Source: Streptococcus ferus DSM 20646 (GTDB lineage Bacteria; Bacillota; Bacilli; Lactobacillales; Streptococcaceae). From it: 64,000 nt of DNA. Positions 27,518 to 35,766 of this stretch are shown here, piece after piece. A model generated the notes under the pieces. The model worked only from the letters and a program-made list of their open reading frames with translations. It did not search any database and was not told the DNA's origin. How positions within the stretch are numbered: position 1 is the first letter of the stretch; every line of letters starts with the position of its first letter. Location of the stretch: the NCBI RefSeq assembly GCF_000372425.1, contig NZ_AQVD01000002.1:234673-298672 (forward strand), given 5' to 3'. The position numbers and the translations under genes are program-made.

Positions 27518-28840
27518 ATGAATGAAAAAGTATTTCGAGACCCCGTTCACAATTATATTCCTGTTGATAATCCTATTATTTACGACCTTATCAACACAAA
27601 AGAATTTCAGCGTCTGCGTCGGATCAAGCAGCTTGGCTCATCCAGCTTTACCTTCCATGGAGCTGAACACAGCCGTTTTTCTCACTGCCTAGGTGTCTAT
27701 CATTTGGCCAGACGTGTGATTGGTATTTTTGAAAAAAAATACCCCGACATCTGGAATCCCGAGGAGTCGCTGCTGACCATGGTAACAGCTCTCTTGCACG
27801 ATATTGGTCACGGAGCCTATTCGCACACTTTTGAAAGTCTGTTTGGAACGGATCACGAGGAATTCACCCAAAAAATCATTACCGATTCCGAGACAGAAGT
27901 CAATGCTGTCTTAAAAAGGGTTTCCCCAGACTTTCCGCATCAGGTTGCCAGCGTCATCAATCACAGTTACCCTAATAAACAGGTCGTCCAGCTCATTTCC
28001 AGCCAGATTGATGTAGACCGAATGGACTATCTGCTGAGAGACTCCTATTTTTCTGGCGTTAAGTATGGTGAGTTTGACCTTAGCCGTATCTTACGTGTGA
28101 TCAGACCACTTGAAAATGGGATTGCTTTCTCGAGCGATGGCATGCATGCAGTTGAAGATTATGTGCTCAGCCGCTACCAGATGTATATGCAGGTCTATTT
28201 CCACCCTGCCAGCCGAGCTATGGAAGTCCTCTTAAAGAATCTTCTAAAAAGAGCTCAGGAACTTTATTTAGACCACAAGGACTTTTTCCGTCAAAGTTCG
28301 CCCCATCTCGTCCCTTTCTTTGAGAATCAGATTAGCTTGGACGATTACCTTAGTCTGGATGATGGTGTCATGAATACCTATTTCCAGACTTGGATGACCG
28401 CTTCTGATAAGATTGATAAGATTCTGGCAGACCTTGCCAAACGATACACAAATCGTAAGGTGTTTAAATCCATTAGCTTCGAAGAAGACGATTCAGAAAA
28501 GCTGGCTGTCTTAAGAGATTTAGTCAAATCGGTAGGCTTTGAACCTGACTATTATACCGCGGTTCATAATAACTTTGATCTACCTTATGATGTCTATAAA
28601 CCTGACAGTCAACAATCGCGGACCCAAATTGAAATGATCCAGGAAGACGGGACACTCATCGAACTCTCTCAATTATCTGATTTAGTCCGCACCTTATCTG
28701 GAACTATTCACGGTGACCGACGCTTTTATTTCCCAAGAGAGATGCTGACCTCAGGGGGACTCTTTGCCGACAGCAAGACTAACTTCCAGAGTTACATTAG
28801 CAACAAGCGCTTTAAAGACCCAAAAGAGGCTGGGCAATAA
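27518..28840 (+). CDS. HD-domain phosphohydrolase (YwfO-like)
   Basis: A 440-residue metal-dependent phosphohydrolase related to dNTP triphosphohydrolases. The HD motif residues are seen in EHSRFSHCLGVYHLA (first His), ALLHDIGHGAYSHTFE (HD) and SQIDVDRMDYLLRDS (final Asp). Bacillus YwfO-type relatives act on nucleotides, but the substrate here is not established. No membrane or regulatory domain is recognised outside the HD core; the C-terminal third is unassigned. Divergent from DUF1934, probably leaderless, and ended by a hairpin overlapping its stop. Confidence 0.88.
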   Translation: MNEKVFRDPVHNYIPVDNPIIYDLINTKEFQRLRRIKQLGSSSFTFHGAEHSRFSHCLGVYHLARRVIGIFEKKYPDIWNPEESLLTMVTALLHDIGHGAYSHTFESLFGTDHEEFTQKIITDSETEVNAVLKRVSPDFPHQVASVINHSYPNKQVVQLISSQIDVDRMDYLLRDSYFSGVKYGEFDLSRILRVIRPLENGIAFSSDGMHAVEDYVLSRYQMYMQVYFHPASRAMEVLLKNLLKRAQELYLDHKDFFRQSSPHLVPFFENQISLDDYLSLDDGVMNTYFQTWMTASDKIDKILADLAKRYTNRKVFKSISFEEDDSEKLAVLRDLVKSVGFEPDYYTAVHNNFDLPYDVYKPDSQQSRTQIEMIQEDGTLIELSQLSDLVRTLSGTIHGDRRFYFPREMLTSGGLFADSKTNFQSYISNKRFKDPKEAGQ

Positions 28841-28856
28841 GTCCAACCCCTTTTTT
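28822..28856 (+). terminator. Terminator after the HD gene
   Basis: AAAAGAGGCTGG pairs imperfectly with CCAACCCCTTTT, followed by a T-run. Confidence 0.65.
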
Positions 28857-28872
28857 GGAGTTCGTGATAACA

Positions 28873-29003
28873 TCTTGACGCAGTGGTTGATTGGCAGATT
28901 TGTTCATGTTTCACACTCCAAATCTGATCTAATCAACTGTGCGGGGGTGGGAAGACGAACTCTTTTTCGACTTGTCGAGTTCTTTCCCACTCCCTTTTCG
29001 CAT
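28873..29003. repeat. Two tandem long hairpins (streptococcal intergenic palindromic repeat?)
   Basis: First hairpin: CAGTGGTTGATTGGCAGATTTG near 28881-28902 pairs with the segment ending ATCAACTGTG near 28941. Second hairpin: GGGTGGGAAGACGAACTC near 28943-28962 pairs with GAGTTCTTTCCCACTCCC near 28977-28994. From memory, similar GTGGGA...TCCCAC elements occur in many streptococcal intergenic regions. No gene lies in 28841-29085. Confidence 0.6.
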
Positions 29004-29085
29004 CATATCCACCATGACAAACCTACTATTTTTTAGTATGATAATAAGGAAAGAAATTACACATCACCCACTATTGGAGAATATT

Positions 29086-29895
29086 ATGGCCATCAAATTA
29101 GTTACTGTTGATATTGACGGAACCCTACTAACCAACAAACGAGAGATCACGCCTCAGGTTTTTGAAGCTATTCAAGCTGCCAAAGCGGCTGGGGTTAAGA
29201 TTGTCCTAGCAACTGGACGACCTATTATCGGTGTCGAAAATCTTCTGCAAGACCTTCAGCTCAAAGATCCTGGAGACCTTGTGATTACCTTTAACGGCGG
29301 ACTGGTTCTTGACACTGCAACTGGACAAGAAATCATCAAAGAGACCCTCCCTTACGACGATTATTTAGATATTGAACTGCTCAGCCGTAAACTCGGCGTG
29401 CACTTTCATGCCATCACAAAAGAGGGCATCTATACGGCAAACCGCGATATTGGCAAATATACCGTACACGAGGCAACCTTAGTCAATATGCCTGTCTTTT
29501 ACCGGACACCTGAAGAAATGACGGATAAAGAAATCATTAAGACCATGATGATTGATGAACCGGCTCTCTTAGATGCTGCCATTGCTAAAATTCCCCAGGA
29601 ATTCTATGAGAGATTTACCATTGTGAAATCAACTCCCTTCTACCTAGAGATTATCCCTAAGGCCGTCAGCAAAGGGGAAGCCCTTCTGCATTTGGCCGAA
29701 ACATTAGGGCTGTCAAAAGAAGAGACGATGGCTATCGGAGATGAAGAAAACGACCGTGCCATGTTAGAAGTTTCAGGAAATCCTGTTGTCATGGCAAACG
29801 GCAATCCAGAATTAAAGAAAATCGCCAAATATATCACCAAATCTAACGAAGAGAGCGGTGTTGCACACGCCATCAGAGAGTGGGTATTAAACTAA
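29086..29895 (+). CDS. Cof-type HAD-IIB phosphatase
   Basis: A 269-residue HAD-superfamily sugar-phosphatase-like enzyme (YidA/Cof type). The motif I nucleophile is in VTVDIDGTLLTNKREI, motif II in VLATGRPI, motif III lysine in PKAVSKGEAL, and motif IV in AIGDEENDRAMLEVSG. The substrate is unknown; relatives hydrolyse sugar phosphates, FMN or other small phosphates. The start at 29086 has GGAGAA upstream. Its TAA shares one base with the ATG of the MurM-like gene (29895), so the three genes Cof-murM-murN are translationally chained. Confidence 0.9.
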   Translation: MAIKLVTVDIDGTLLTNKREITPQVFEAIQAAKAAGVKIVLATGRPIIGVENLLQDLQLKDPGDLVITFNGGLVLDTATGQEIIKETLPYDDYLDIELLSRKLGVHFHAITKEGIYTANRDIGKYTVHEATLVNMPVFYRTPEEMTDKEIIKTMMIDEPALLDAAIAKIPQEFYERFTIVKSTPFYLEIIPKAVSKGEALLHLAETLGLSKEETMAIGDEENDRAMLEVSGNPVVMANGNPELKKIAKYITKSNEESGVAHAIREWVLN

Positions 29896-31109
29896 TGTAT
29901 TCTTATAAAATCGGTATTTCTAAAGAAGAACACGACAGCTTTGTCAAAAAGAGCCAGCAGACGAATCTCCTGCAGAGTGCCAACTGGGCACAGGTGAAAG
30001 ATGACTGGGGAAATGAGAGAATTGGCTTTTATCAAGATCAAACCTTAGTCGCTTCTGCCTCTATCCTAATCCGTCCTCTCCCTCTAGGCATGACCATGTT
30101 TTATATCCCGCGCGGTCCCGTCATGGACTACCAAAATCGGGAACTGCTTACTTTCGTCCTCGACTCTTTAAAAACAGTAGCTAAAGCCAAGCGTGCCCTG
30201 TTTATCAAGTTTGATCCCTTCATCTTGTTTGAGCATTTTCAGATTGATGCGGAGCCTGTCTCCAACCCTGATGCACAAGAAATCATCGACACTCTTAAAG
30301 CGTATGGCTGCGAGTGGCTGGGCCGCACCAGCGACATGGCGGAGAATATTCAGCCTCGTTTTCAGGCTAATATCTATGCGCAAGACTTTTCAGAAGCTGG
30401 ACTTTCTAAAAAAATGCGGCAAGCGATTCGAACAGCTAAAAATAAAGGCGTCTCTGTTCGCTTCGGAAGTCATGAACTTTTAGCTGATTTCTCAGACCTA
30501 ATGAAAAAGACAGAAGACCGAAAAGCCATCCATCTCAGAGGTATCGATTACTACCGCAAACTTTTAGAAACCTACCCGAAACATTCCTACATCACCTTAG
30601 CTACCTTAAATCTAAAAGACCGTTTGGCAGATTTAGACCAACAATTAGAGCAAAAACAAAACCTTCTGTCATCCTATGATGATAAGGTCAAACCCGGTAA
30701 AATTGACAACACCAAAAATGACATTGGACGTTTAACAGACGAAATCAACTTTCTCAAAGAACAGCTTGCCAAGGGCAAACAAACGGTTCCCCTAGCTGGA
30801 ACCTTAACCCTGGAGTTTGGCGGAACCTCCGAAAACATCTATGCTGGTATGGACGAGGAATTCCGACGCTATCAGGCTGCACTCTATACCTGGTTTGAAA
30901 CGGCTAATCATGCCTTTGAAAGAGGCTGTCAATGGCAAAATCTGGGAGGCATTGAAAATGACCTCTCCGGCGGACTGTTCAACTTTAAATCAAAGTTCAA
31001 ACCTGAAATTGAAGAATTTATCGGGGAGTTCAACCTACCGGTTAGCCCTCTCTATAAACTCTCCAACTACGCCTATACCCTGCGCAAGAAATTTAGGAGC
31101 AATCATTAA
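29895..31109 (+). CDS. murM: FemABX aminoacyltransferase, MurM-like
   Basis: MurM-type enzymes add the first residue (Ser or Ala, from aminoacyl-tRNA) to the lysine of lipid II, building the cross-bridge. The 404-residue protein has two GNAT-like FemX domains: QSANWAQVKDDW at the start, IPRGPVMDYQNREL, and SKKMRQAIRTAKNKGV. A coiled-coil arm lies near residues 240-310 (RLADLDQQLEQKQNLLSSYD), as in FemA/MurM. It is followed directly by a second paralogue. M versus N is by position and similarity only. It overlaps Cof by 1 nt and the next gene by 1 nt. Confidence 0.85.
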   Translation: MYSYKIGISKEEHDSFVKKSQQTNLLQSANWAQVKDDWGNERIGFYQDQTLVASASILIRPLPLGMTMFYIPRGPVMDYQNRELLTFVLDSLKTVAKAKRALFIKFDPFILFEHFQIDAEPVSNPDAQEIIDTLKAYGCEWLGRTSDMAENIQPRFQANIYAQDFSEAGLSKKMRQAIRTAKNKGVSVRFGSHELLADFSDLMKKTEDRKAIHLRGIDYYRKLLETYPKHSYITLATLNLKDRLADLDQQLEQKQNLLSSYDDKVKPGKIDNTKNDIGRLTDEINFLKEQLAKGKQTVPLAGTLTLEFGGTSENIYAGMDEEFRRYQAALYTWFETANHAFERGCQWQNLGGIENDLSGGLFNFKSKFKPEIEEFIGEFNLPVSPLYKLSNYAYTLRKKFRSNH

Positions 31110-32341
31110 TGTCTTTAACAAGCATCAGCAAGGAAGCCTTTTTAGCACACAGTCAAAAGGCCAGTCAGAAGTCATTTATGCAAACTGCGGAAATGGCGGA
31201 CTTACTTTCAAAAAGAGGCTTTGATACCGATTATATCGCTCTTCTGGAAGATGATCAGATTCAGGTATCAGCCCTCTTGTTCAGCACTCCCATGACTGGC
31301 GGACGTTATTTGGAAATCAATTGTGGGCCGGTCGTTACCAATCCTGACTACCTAGCTCAGTTTTATTCAGAGCTCAAAGAGTATGCTCAGGCAAAGGGAG
31401 CTCTTGAATTAGTCGTGAAGCCGTATGATACTTACCAAACCTTTGATTCAGATGGGAAAGCGCAAGATCCTAAGCAGGATCAGCTGATTACCATGCTGAC
31501 GGACTTAGCTTATGTCCATGACGGTCTTCAGTTTGGCTATCCCGGCGGTGAACCTAATTGGCTTTATGTTAAGGATTTGTCAAGCCTTAGTGACCAGACG
31601 CTGCTCAAATCTTTCAGTAAGAAAGGGCGTCCTTTGGTCAAAAAGGCCAAAACCTTCGGCACTAAGATTCGCCGGTTAAACCGTGATGACTTGCATCTTT
31701 TTAAAGAAATCACATCCGCAACTTCTAATCGTCGTGATTATAGTGACAAGAGTTTAGATTATTATCAAGATTTCTATGATGCCTTTGGGTCACAAGCAGA
31801 GTTCATGGTTGCCAGCCTTAATTTTCAGGACTACCGCAACCACCTAAAAAAAGATCAGGATAAACTAGCCACTAAAATCCAAAAATTACAGAAGGATTTG
31901 GAACAAAATCCCTCATCCGATAAGAAGCATAATCAGTTAAGAGAGCTCTCCAGTCAATTTGACACCTTTAGTGAACGGCTGAAAGAGGCTAAAGAACTGA
32001 TTGCCAAATATGGAAATGACGATATTATTTTGGCAGGCAGTCTCTTCGTCTACACTCCCCAGGAAGCCGTTTACCTTTTCTCCGGTTCCTATCCTGAATT
32101 TAATAAATTCTACGCTCCAGCCCTGCTTCAGGAACATGTCATGCTGGAGGCCATCAAACGCGGCATTCCTTTTTATAATTTATTAGGGATTACGGGACAT
32201 TTCGACGGCTCAGATGGTGTACTTCGCTTCAAACAGAACTTCAACGGCTATATTGTCCGTAAGATGGGAACCTTCCGCTACCACCCAAAACCATTGAAAT
32301 ATAAACTCATTCAAGCACTTAAAAAGATTTTAAGGCGCTAG
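31109..32341 (+). CDS. murN: FemABX aminoacyltransferase, MurN-like
   Basis: A 410-residue paralogue of the preceding gene that would add the second residue of the lipid II branch. It shows the same plan: LEINCGPVVTNPDYL in the first GNAT domain, FSKKGRPLVKKAKTFG, a coiled-coil arm near residues 235-290 (DQDKLATKIQKLQKDLEQ) and YNLLGITGHFDGSDGVLRFKQ near the end, a strongly conserved FemX signature. It starts on the last base of the upstream stop codon (TAATG) and ends before a perfect 19-bp hairpin. Confidence 0.85.
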   Translation: MSLTSISKEAFLAHSQKASQKSFMQTAEMADLLSKRGFDTDYIALLEDDQIQVSALLFSTPMTGGRYLEINCGPVVTNPDYLAQFYSELKEYAQAKGALELVVKPYDTYQTFDSDGKAQDPKQDQLITMLTDLAYVHDGLQFGYPGGEPNWLYVKDLSSLSDQTLLKSFSKKGRPLVKKAKTFGTKIRRLNRDDLHLFKEITSATSNRRDYSDKSLDYYQDFYDAFGSQAEFMVASLNFQDYRNHLKKDQDKLATKIQKLQKDLEQNPSSDKKHNQLRELSSQFDTFSERLKEAKELIAKYGNDDIILAGSLFVYTPQEAVYLFSGSYPEFNKFYAPALLQEHVMLEAIKRGIPFYNLLGITGHFDGSDGVLRFKQNFNGYIVRKMGTFRYHPKPLKYKLIQALKKILRR

Positions 32342-32352
32342 TCCACTATCAC

Positions 32353-32405
32353 CAAACAATGCAAAAAGAAGCCTCCAGATAAGGGACTTCTTTTTGCATT
32401 GTTTG
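32353..32405. terminator. Terminator after murN
   Basis: CAAACAATGCAAAAAGAAG (32353-32371) and CTTCTTTTTGCATTGTTTG (32387-32405) are exact 19-bp complements with a 15-nt loop. It lies between murN and the opposing bacteriocin locus. Confidence 0.75.
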
Positions 32406-32603
32406 CTAGATTCGACTGCCAAACCCTTCATAGAGGACAAACGAAATTGTTATCTATCCCCCCGATAATGCCATCTATTGTGAATCTACTCCTAATCACA
32501 CCTCTTTTATTTAGAGAAAAACTTACTTAACAAATAGGGATATTTAGCACTATTCCGCCCGTCCGACCACAAGCATAAAGATCCATAACATGCCTGAAGG
32601 TAC
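32406..32603. other. Non-coding stretch downstream of the bacteriocin locus
   Basis: About 200 bases, A/T-rich with a C5 run near 32459. No open frame, hairpin or familiar site stands out. Confidence 0.4.
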
Positions 32604-32670
32604 TCAGATAAGCATAGCTCCTTCTGCAACATGACCATTTAAAGCTGCATGCAAAGCCTGATAGATAAAC

Positions 32671-32835
32671 TCATTTTTTGTCCATCTTCTTATATTCCCT
32701 TAACATACCAAATAAAAACAGCAACATACCAATGAAAGCAAATAGCATCTGCACAACATTATTTGAAGTAAAAAGAACCCTAACCCCTAAACATATAATA
32801 ACCAATGTACAAGGAACGACTAGATATTTTTTCAC
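32671..32835 (-). CDS. Small membrane protein in bacteriocin locus (possible immunity protein)
   Basis: A 54-residue protein from GTG 32835 (MKKYLVVPCTLVIICLGVRV) with two hydrophobic helices and a basic end (REYKKMDKK). Small two-helix proteins next to class IIb bacteriocin genes are often immunity or accessory proteins; that role is inferred from position. The ribosome site is poor (GAG). The next frame stays open after the stop, reading EFIYQALHAALNGHVAEG to 32604. One base fewer in the A6 run just before the stop would join the two, so the gene may be a frameshifted longer protein. Confidence 0.5.
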   Translation of the reverse strand: MKKYLVVPCTLVIICLGVRVLFTSNNVVQMLFAFIGMLLFLFGMLREYKKMDKK

Positions 32836-32857
32836 AGCATTAACTCAGATAATACAA

Positions 32858-33057
32858 TCAATGAACAGTATTGTAACAAAAAGCAGTACTGCCACCTGCA
32901 AAACCAGCAGCAGCACCACCTATACCAAAAAGTGTACCGCCCATAATAGTACCCCGACAGTACCTAAGATACATTGAGTACCGTAACCACTACCATTAAT
33001 CTTGGATAGCGTTTTTACATCAATGACTTCAAATTGTTCTAAAATGTAGTTATTCAT
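32858..33057 (-). pseudogene. Two-peptide bacteriocin structural gene, frameshifted in a G4 run
   Basis: From ATG 33057 (AGGAGG-like GGAGG upstream) the frame reads MNNYILEQFEVIDVKTLSKI then NGSG, a double-glycine-type leader, and starts a Gly-rich peptide YGTQCILGTVG. It then shifts and stops at 32920. Adding one G to the GGGG run at 32955-32952 restores GTIMGGTLFGIGGAAAGFAG and then GSTAFCYNTVH, ending at 32858 (66 residues). GxxxG spacing and two cysteines fit class IIb bacteriocins of the Blp/mutacin IV type. As written, the product would be truncated and altered. Confidence 0.7.
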
Positions 33058-33101
33058 AACTTACCTCCATTCCATAGCTACTCTGTTTTCAACTATTCTT
33101 A

Positions 33102-33280
33102 CTAAAAACAGAACGTTGCTGCCCCAACCATTGCACCACCAACTAACCCCCAGGACCACCGACTGCTCCAAGTCCACCTGTACTAAGAATTCCCAGTGCA
33201 CAGTCCGACAATCCTCCTTTAACTGCAGAAAGGGATTCATTATCCATTACATCAAATCGTTCACATACTGTTGTCGTCAT
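33102..33280 (-). pseudogene. Two-peptide bacteriocin structural gene, frameshifted in a G5 run
   Basis: From ATG 33280 the frame encodes a leader MTTTVCERFDVMDNES then LSAVKGG, a classical double-glycine cleavage site, followed by LSDCALGILSTGGLGAVGGP and a premature TAG at 33145-33143. One extra G in the G5 run at 33151-33147 restores GGLVGGAMVGAATFCF and a stop at 33102, giving a 36-residue mature peptide with cysteines at positions 4 and 35. The leader (FDVMDNESLSAV) is like that of Blp peptides. It is the first gene after the ComE/BlpR-like repeats. No processing transporter gene is present in the window. Confidence 0.72.
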
Positions 33281-33332
33281 ATCATACATCCCCCATTTTA
33301 ATTCTTTGTCTGGCTGGCCAGCTGACAGATTG

Positions 33333-33338
33333 AGTATA
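33333..33338 (-). promoter_or_regulatory. -10 of the bacteriocin operon
   Basis: TATACT on the minus strand. The 17-bp-spaced -35 is poor (TTTTGG at 33361-33356), as expected for an activator-dependent promoter. Confidence 0.5.
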
Positions 33339-33368
33339 ACACTTTTATGCTCAAACCAAAATAAAAAG

Positions 33369-33400
33369 TCGCAAATGGTATGGATTTTATCCTAAACAGC
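33369..33400 (-). promoter_or_regulatory. Paired 11-bp direct repeats, ComE/BlpR-type regulator site
   Basis: On the minus strand GCTGTTTAGGA (33400-33390) and ACCATTTGCGA (33379-33369) are imperfect direct repeats with 10 bases between, a 21-bp period. Both resemble the S. mutans ComE consensus ACSRTTTAVGA as I remember it (about 9 and 10 matches of 11). The proximal repeat ends 7 bp before the -35 position of the bacteriocin promoter. No such regulator is encoded in the window. Confidence 0.6.
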
Positions 33401-33534
33401 AAGAAAAAAATTTCAATCTATTTTCGTATGTATTTTCAACATCCTTGCAACAGGTGAATCAGCAACAACAGCAAATGCTCTAATCCCCTTCAACAAAAGC
33501 GAGTAGGTAACTTCTGCTTAGTTTAAAATTGCAA

Positions 33535-33575
33535 GATGAAAAACACGGTTGATAAAATCAACCGTGTTTTTCATC
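33535..33575. terminator. Terminator of tpiA
   Basis: GATGAAAAACACGGTTGAT (33535-33553) and its exact complement (33557-33575) form a 19-bp stem with a 3-base loop. Confidence 0.85.
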
Positions 33576-33588
33576 TAAGCTGCTTGAC

Positions 33589-34407
<819 letters not shown>

Positions 34408-34513
34408 TTAAAGACTATTTACTGCATTTTATAAGCGATTATGAAACAACCCATTCTATGTTTCACATCCCATACCATCACAAAAAATAAGTTATAAATA
34501 CCTCACATTTTTC

Positions 34514-34542
34514 TTGACAAAGATCTTGTAAAGTGATATATT
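34514..34542 (+). promoter_or_regulatory. Promoter of the second XRE/membrane cassette
   Basis: TTGACA (34514-34519), 17-bp spacer, TATATT (34537-34542). The -10 lies inside the left arm of the 19-bp palindrome. Confidence 0.75.
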
Positions 34543-34574
34543 TATAACAGAAAGAGTTATAAATATATCACTTT
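34530..34574. promoter_or_regulatory. Perfect 19-bp inverted repeat over -10 and start site, candidate operator
   Basis: AAAGTGATATATTTATAAC (34530-34548) and GTTATAAATATATCACTTT (34556-34574) are exact complements around AGAAAGA. The left arm contains the -10, so a bound protein would block transcription of 34642-35609. The XRE protein of the same operon is the obvious candidate. Confidence 0.7.
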
Positions 34575-34641
34575 GCGTGCATAAAAAAAGATCTTTCCTA
34601 TAAAACGCGAACCTAAGATTCAATAGTAAGGAGGACGGTTC

Positions 34642-35205
34642 ATGAATAAACAATCTAAATGGACATTCATTATCGGAATGGTTATAACAATTGGTATCTG
34701 GCTCTTCACGCCTAATTCACATCCTTTGTGGATAAAGCACACTATTTTAGGTATTTTAAGCCTCTATCAAATCATCATTTTTATCATTTTCGCAAAGATG
34801 AAAACACCACCGAAAGAAGAAGGCCATTTCGGTCTGACCGAAAAACTCTATACCCTAACTCTATTTTTAGCTATGGCTATTTACATCAAGGGGCTTTGGG
34901 CTATACTACCCTTCACTTGGATGACACATCTTATTTGTGGGAGTTGCCTTTTCACTATGGTTCTTTTCTTCCTCTACTTTGCTTTTAAGAAAGTAGAGGA
35001 AAGACCCGATGAGCGCTTCTACGCTGATTTGTCAAAGGCAGCCTGCCTCACACTGGTCGTCCTCTTACTTGGCTTTCTACTTCTCAGTGTCTTCACTTTC
35101 TTTATTCCCTTCACTCTGCAGGCTGGTATGATTTTGATTTTCAGTGCTGCTATGATTTTGATCTTTGACTTTGCCTTTTTCGTCTTCGAAAAGAGAGGTG
35201 ACTAA
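34642..35205 (+). CDS. Membrane protein of XRE cassette, unknown function
   Basis: A 187-residue protein with six predicted hydrophobic segments, beginning MNKQSKWTFIIGMVITIGIW. A hydrophilic loop follows the second (KMKTPPKEEGHFGLTEKLY), and another acidic loop (KKVEERPDERFYADLSKAA) precedes the last two. The ERPDERFYADL loop recalls small membrane proteins encoded beside XRE regulators in Firmicutes, but I cannot name a family safely. AAGGAGG is upstream. The next gene, an XRE regulator, begins 2 nt after the stop. Confidence 0.65.
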   Translation: MNKQSKWTFIIGMVITIGIWLFTPNSHPLWIKHTILGILSLYQIIIFIIFAKMKTPPKEEGHFGLTEKLYTLTLFLAMAIYIKGLWAILPFTWMTHLICGSCLFTMVLFFLYFAFKKVEERPDERFYADLSKAACLTLVVLLLGFLLLSVFTFFIPFTLQAGMILIFSAAMILIFDFAFFVFEKRGD

Positions 35206-35206
35206 A

Positions 35207-35425
35207 ATGGCAAATATCATAACCAACCTCAAAGACTGGCGGAAAGAGAGAAAAATGAGCCAACAAGAACTAGCTCAATTAGTCGGTGTACGACGGGAAA
35301 CCATTGTACATCTGGAAAATAACCGTTACAACCCCTCACTTGAAATGGCATTAAAGATTGCTGACATTTTTAATTGTCATGTCGAAGAACTCTTTCAACT
35401 TAAAAAGGAGGCAAAAAATGACTAA
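35207..35425 (+). CDS. XRE-family transcriptional regulator
   Basis: A 72-residue single-domain regulator: MSQQELAQLVGVRRETIVHL forms the helix-turn-helix, then ENNRYNPSLEMALKIADIFN, ending in a basic/acidic tail. It is the same type as the regulator at 11913-12131 but in a separate cassette. The ATG at 35207 follows GAGAGGTG. It is flanked by the membrane protein gene (2 nt gap) and a zinc-ribbon gene (8-nt overlap). The promoter palindrome at 34530-34574 is its probable target. Confidence 0.9.
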   Translation: MANIITNLKDWRKERKMSQQELAQLVGVRRETIVHLENNRYNPSLEMALKIADIFNCHVEELFQLKKEAKND

Positions 35426-35609
35426 AACTATAACTTGCTCATACTGCGGGGCTTCCGATACCATCCTTTGCAAACAACCACACGGCTATGCTGGCGTAAC
35501 TCCTGCAGACAAAAAAATGGCCTTTAACGGCCAAACCCTCTACCACGACATCTGCAAAACCTGTGGAACCGTGGTCCGCTCCTTTGTCAATGACCCTAAA
35601 AAATTGTAA
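35418..35609 (+). CDS. Small zinc-ribbon protein
   Basis: A 63-residue protein with two zinc knuckles, CSYCGAS near the start and CKTCGTVV near residue 46, separated by a conserved-looking centre (CKQPHGYAGVTPADKKMAF). The four cysteines should bind one Zn. Function unknown; it might be a transcription- or nucleic-acid-related accessory. The ATG at 35418 has AAGGAGG 6 bases upstream, and its start overlaps the XRE stop by 8 nt, so it belongs to the cassette. Confidence 0.7.
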   Translation: MTKTITCSYCGASDTILCKQPHGYAGVTPADKKMAFNGQTLYHDICKTCGTVVRSFVNDPKKL

Positions 35610-35619
35610 ACGATGCAAA

Positions 35620-35649
35620 AATCCCTAGAACTTCTGTTCTAGGGATTTC
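35620..35649 (+). terminator. Terminator of the second XRE cassette
   Basis: AAATCCCTAGAAC and GTTCTAGGGATTT are exact complements around TTCT. Confidence 0.8.
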
Positions 35650-35690
35650 CTACTTTACCATCCCACTTCTGTTAGGTAATTCCAAACATA

Positions 35691-35719
35691 AAAAAACTCA
35701 CTACCTTGCGGTAGTGAGC
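35691..35719 (-). terminator. Terminator of tuf
   Basis: CTCACTACC and GGTAGTGAG pair around GCAA (minus strand) and are followed by seven T. Confidence 0.85.
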
Positions 35720-35766
35720 CAATTAAGAGTTGTCTGACTCTAATTGCTAGATGGGAACTTAATTTC

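Noticed and set aside
32678..33301. Plus-strand frames at 32678-32977 and 33116-33301 as genes
   Set aside because: They lie antisense to the bacteriocin frames, have no ribosome sites and low-complexity Ser/Thr/Lys composition.
33413..33517. Minus-strand 34-codon protein-like stretch (AEVTYSLLLKGIRAFAVVAD...)
   Set aside because: No start codon and a stop directly upstream; may be a gene remnant, but nothing supports a function.
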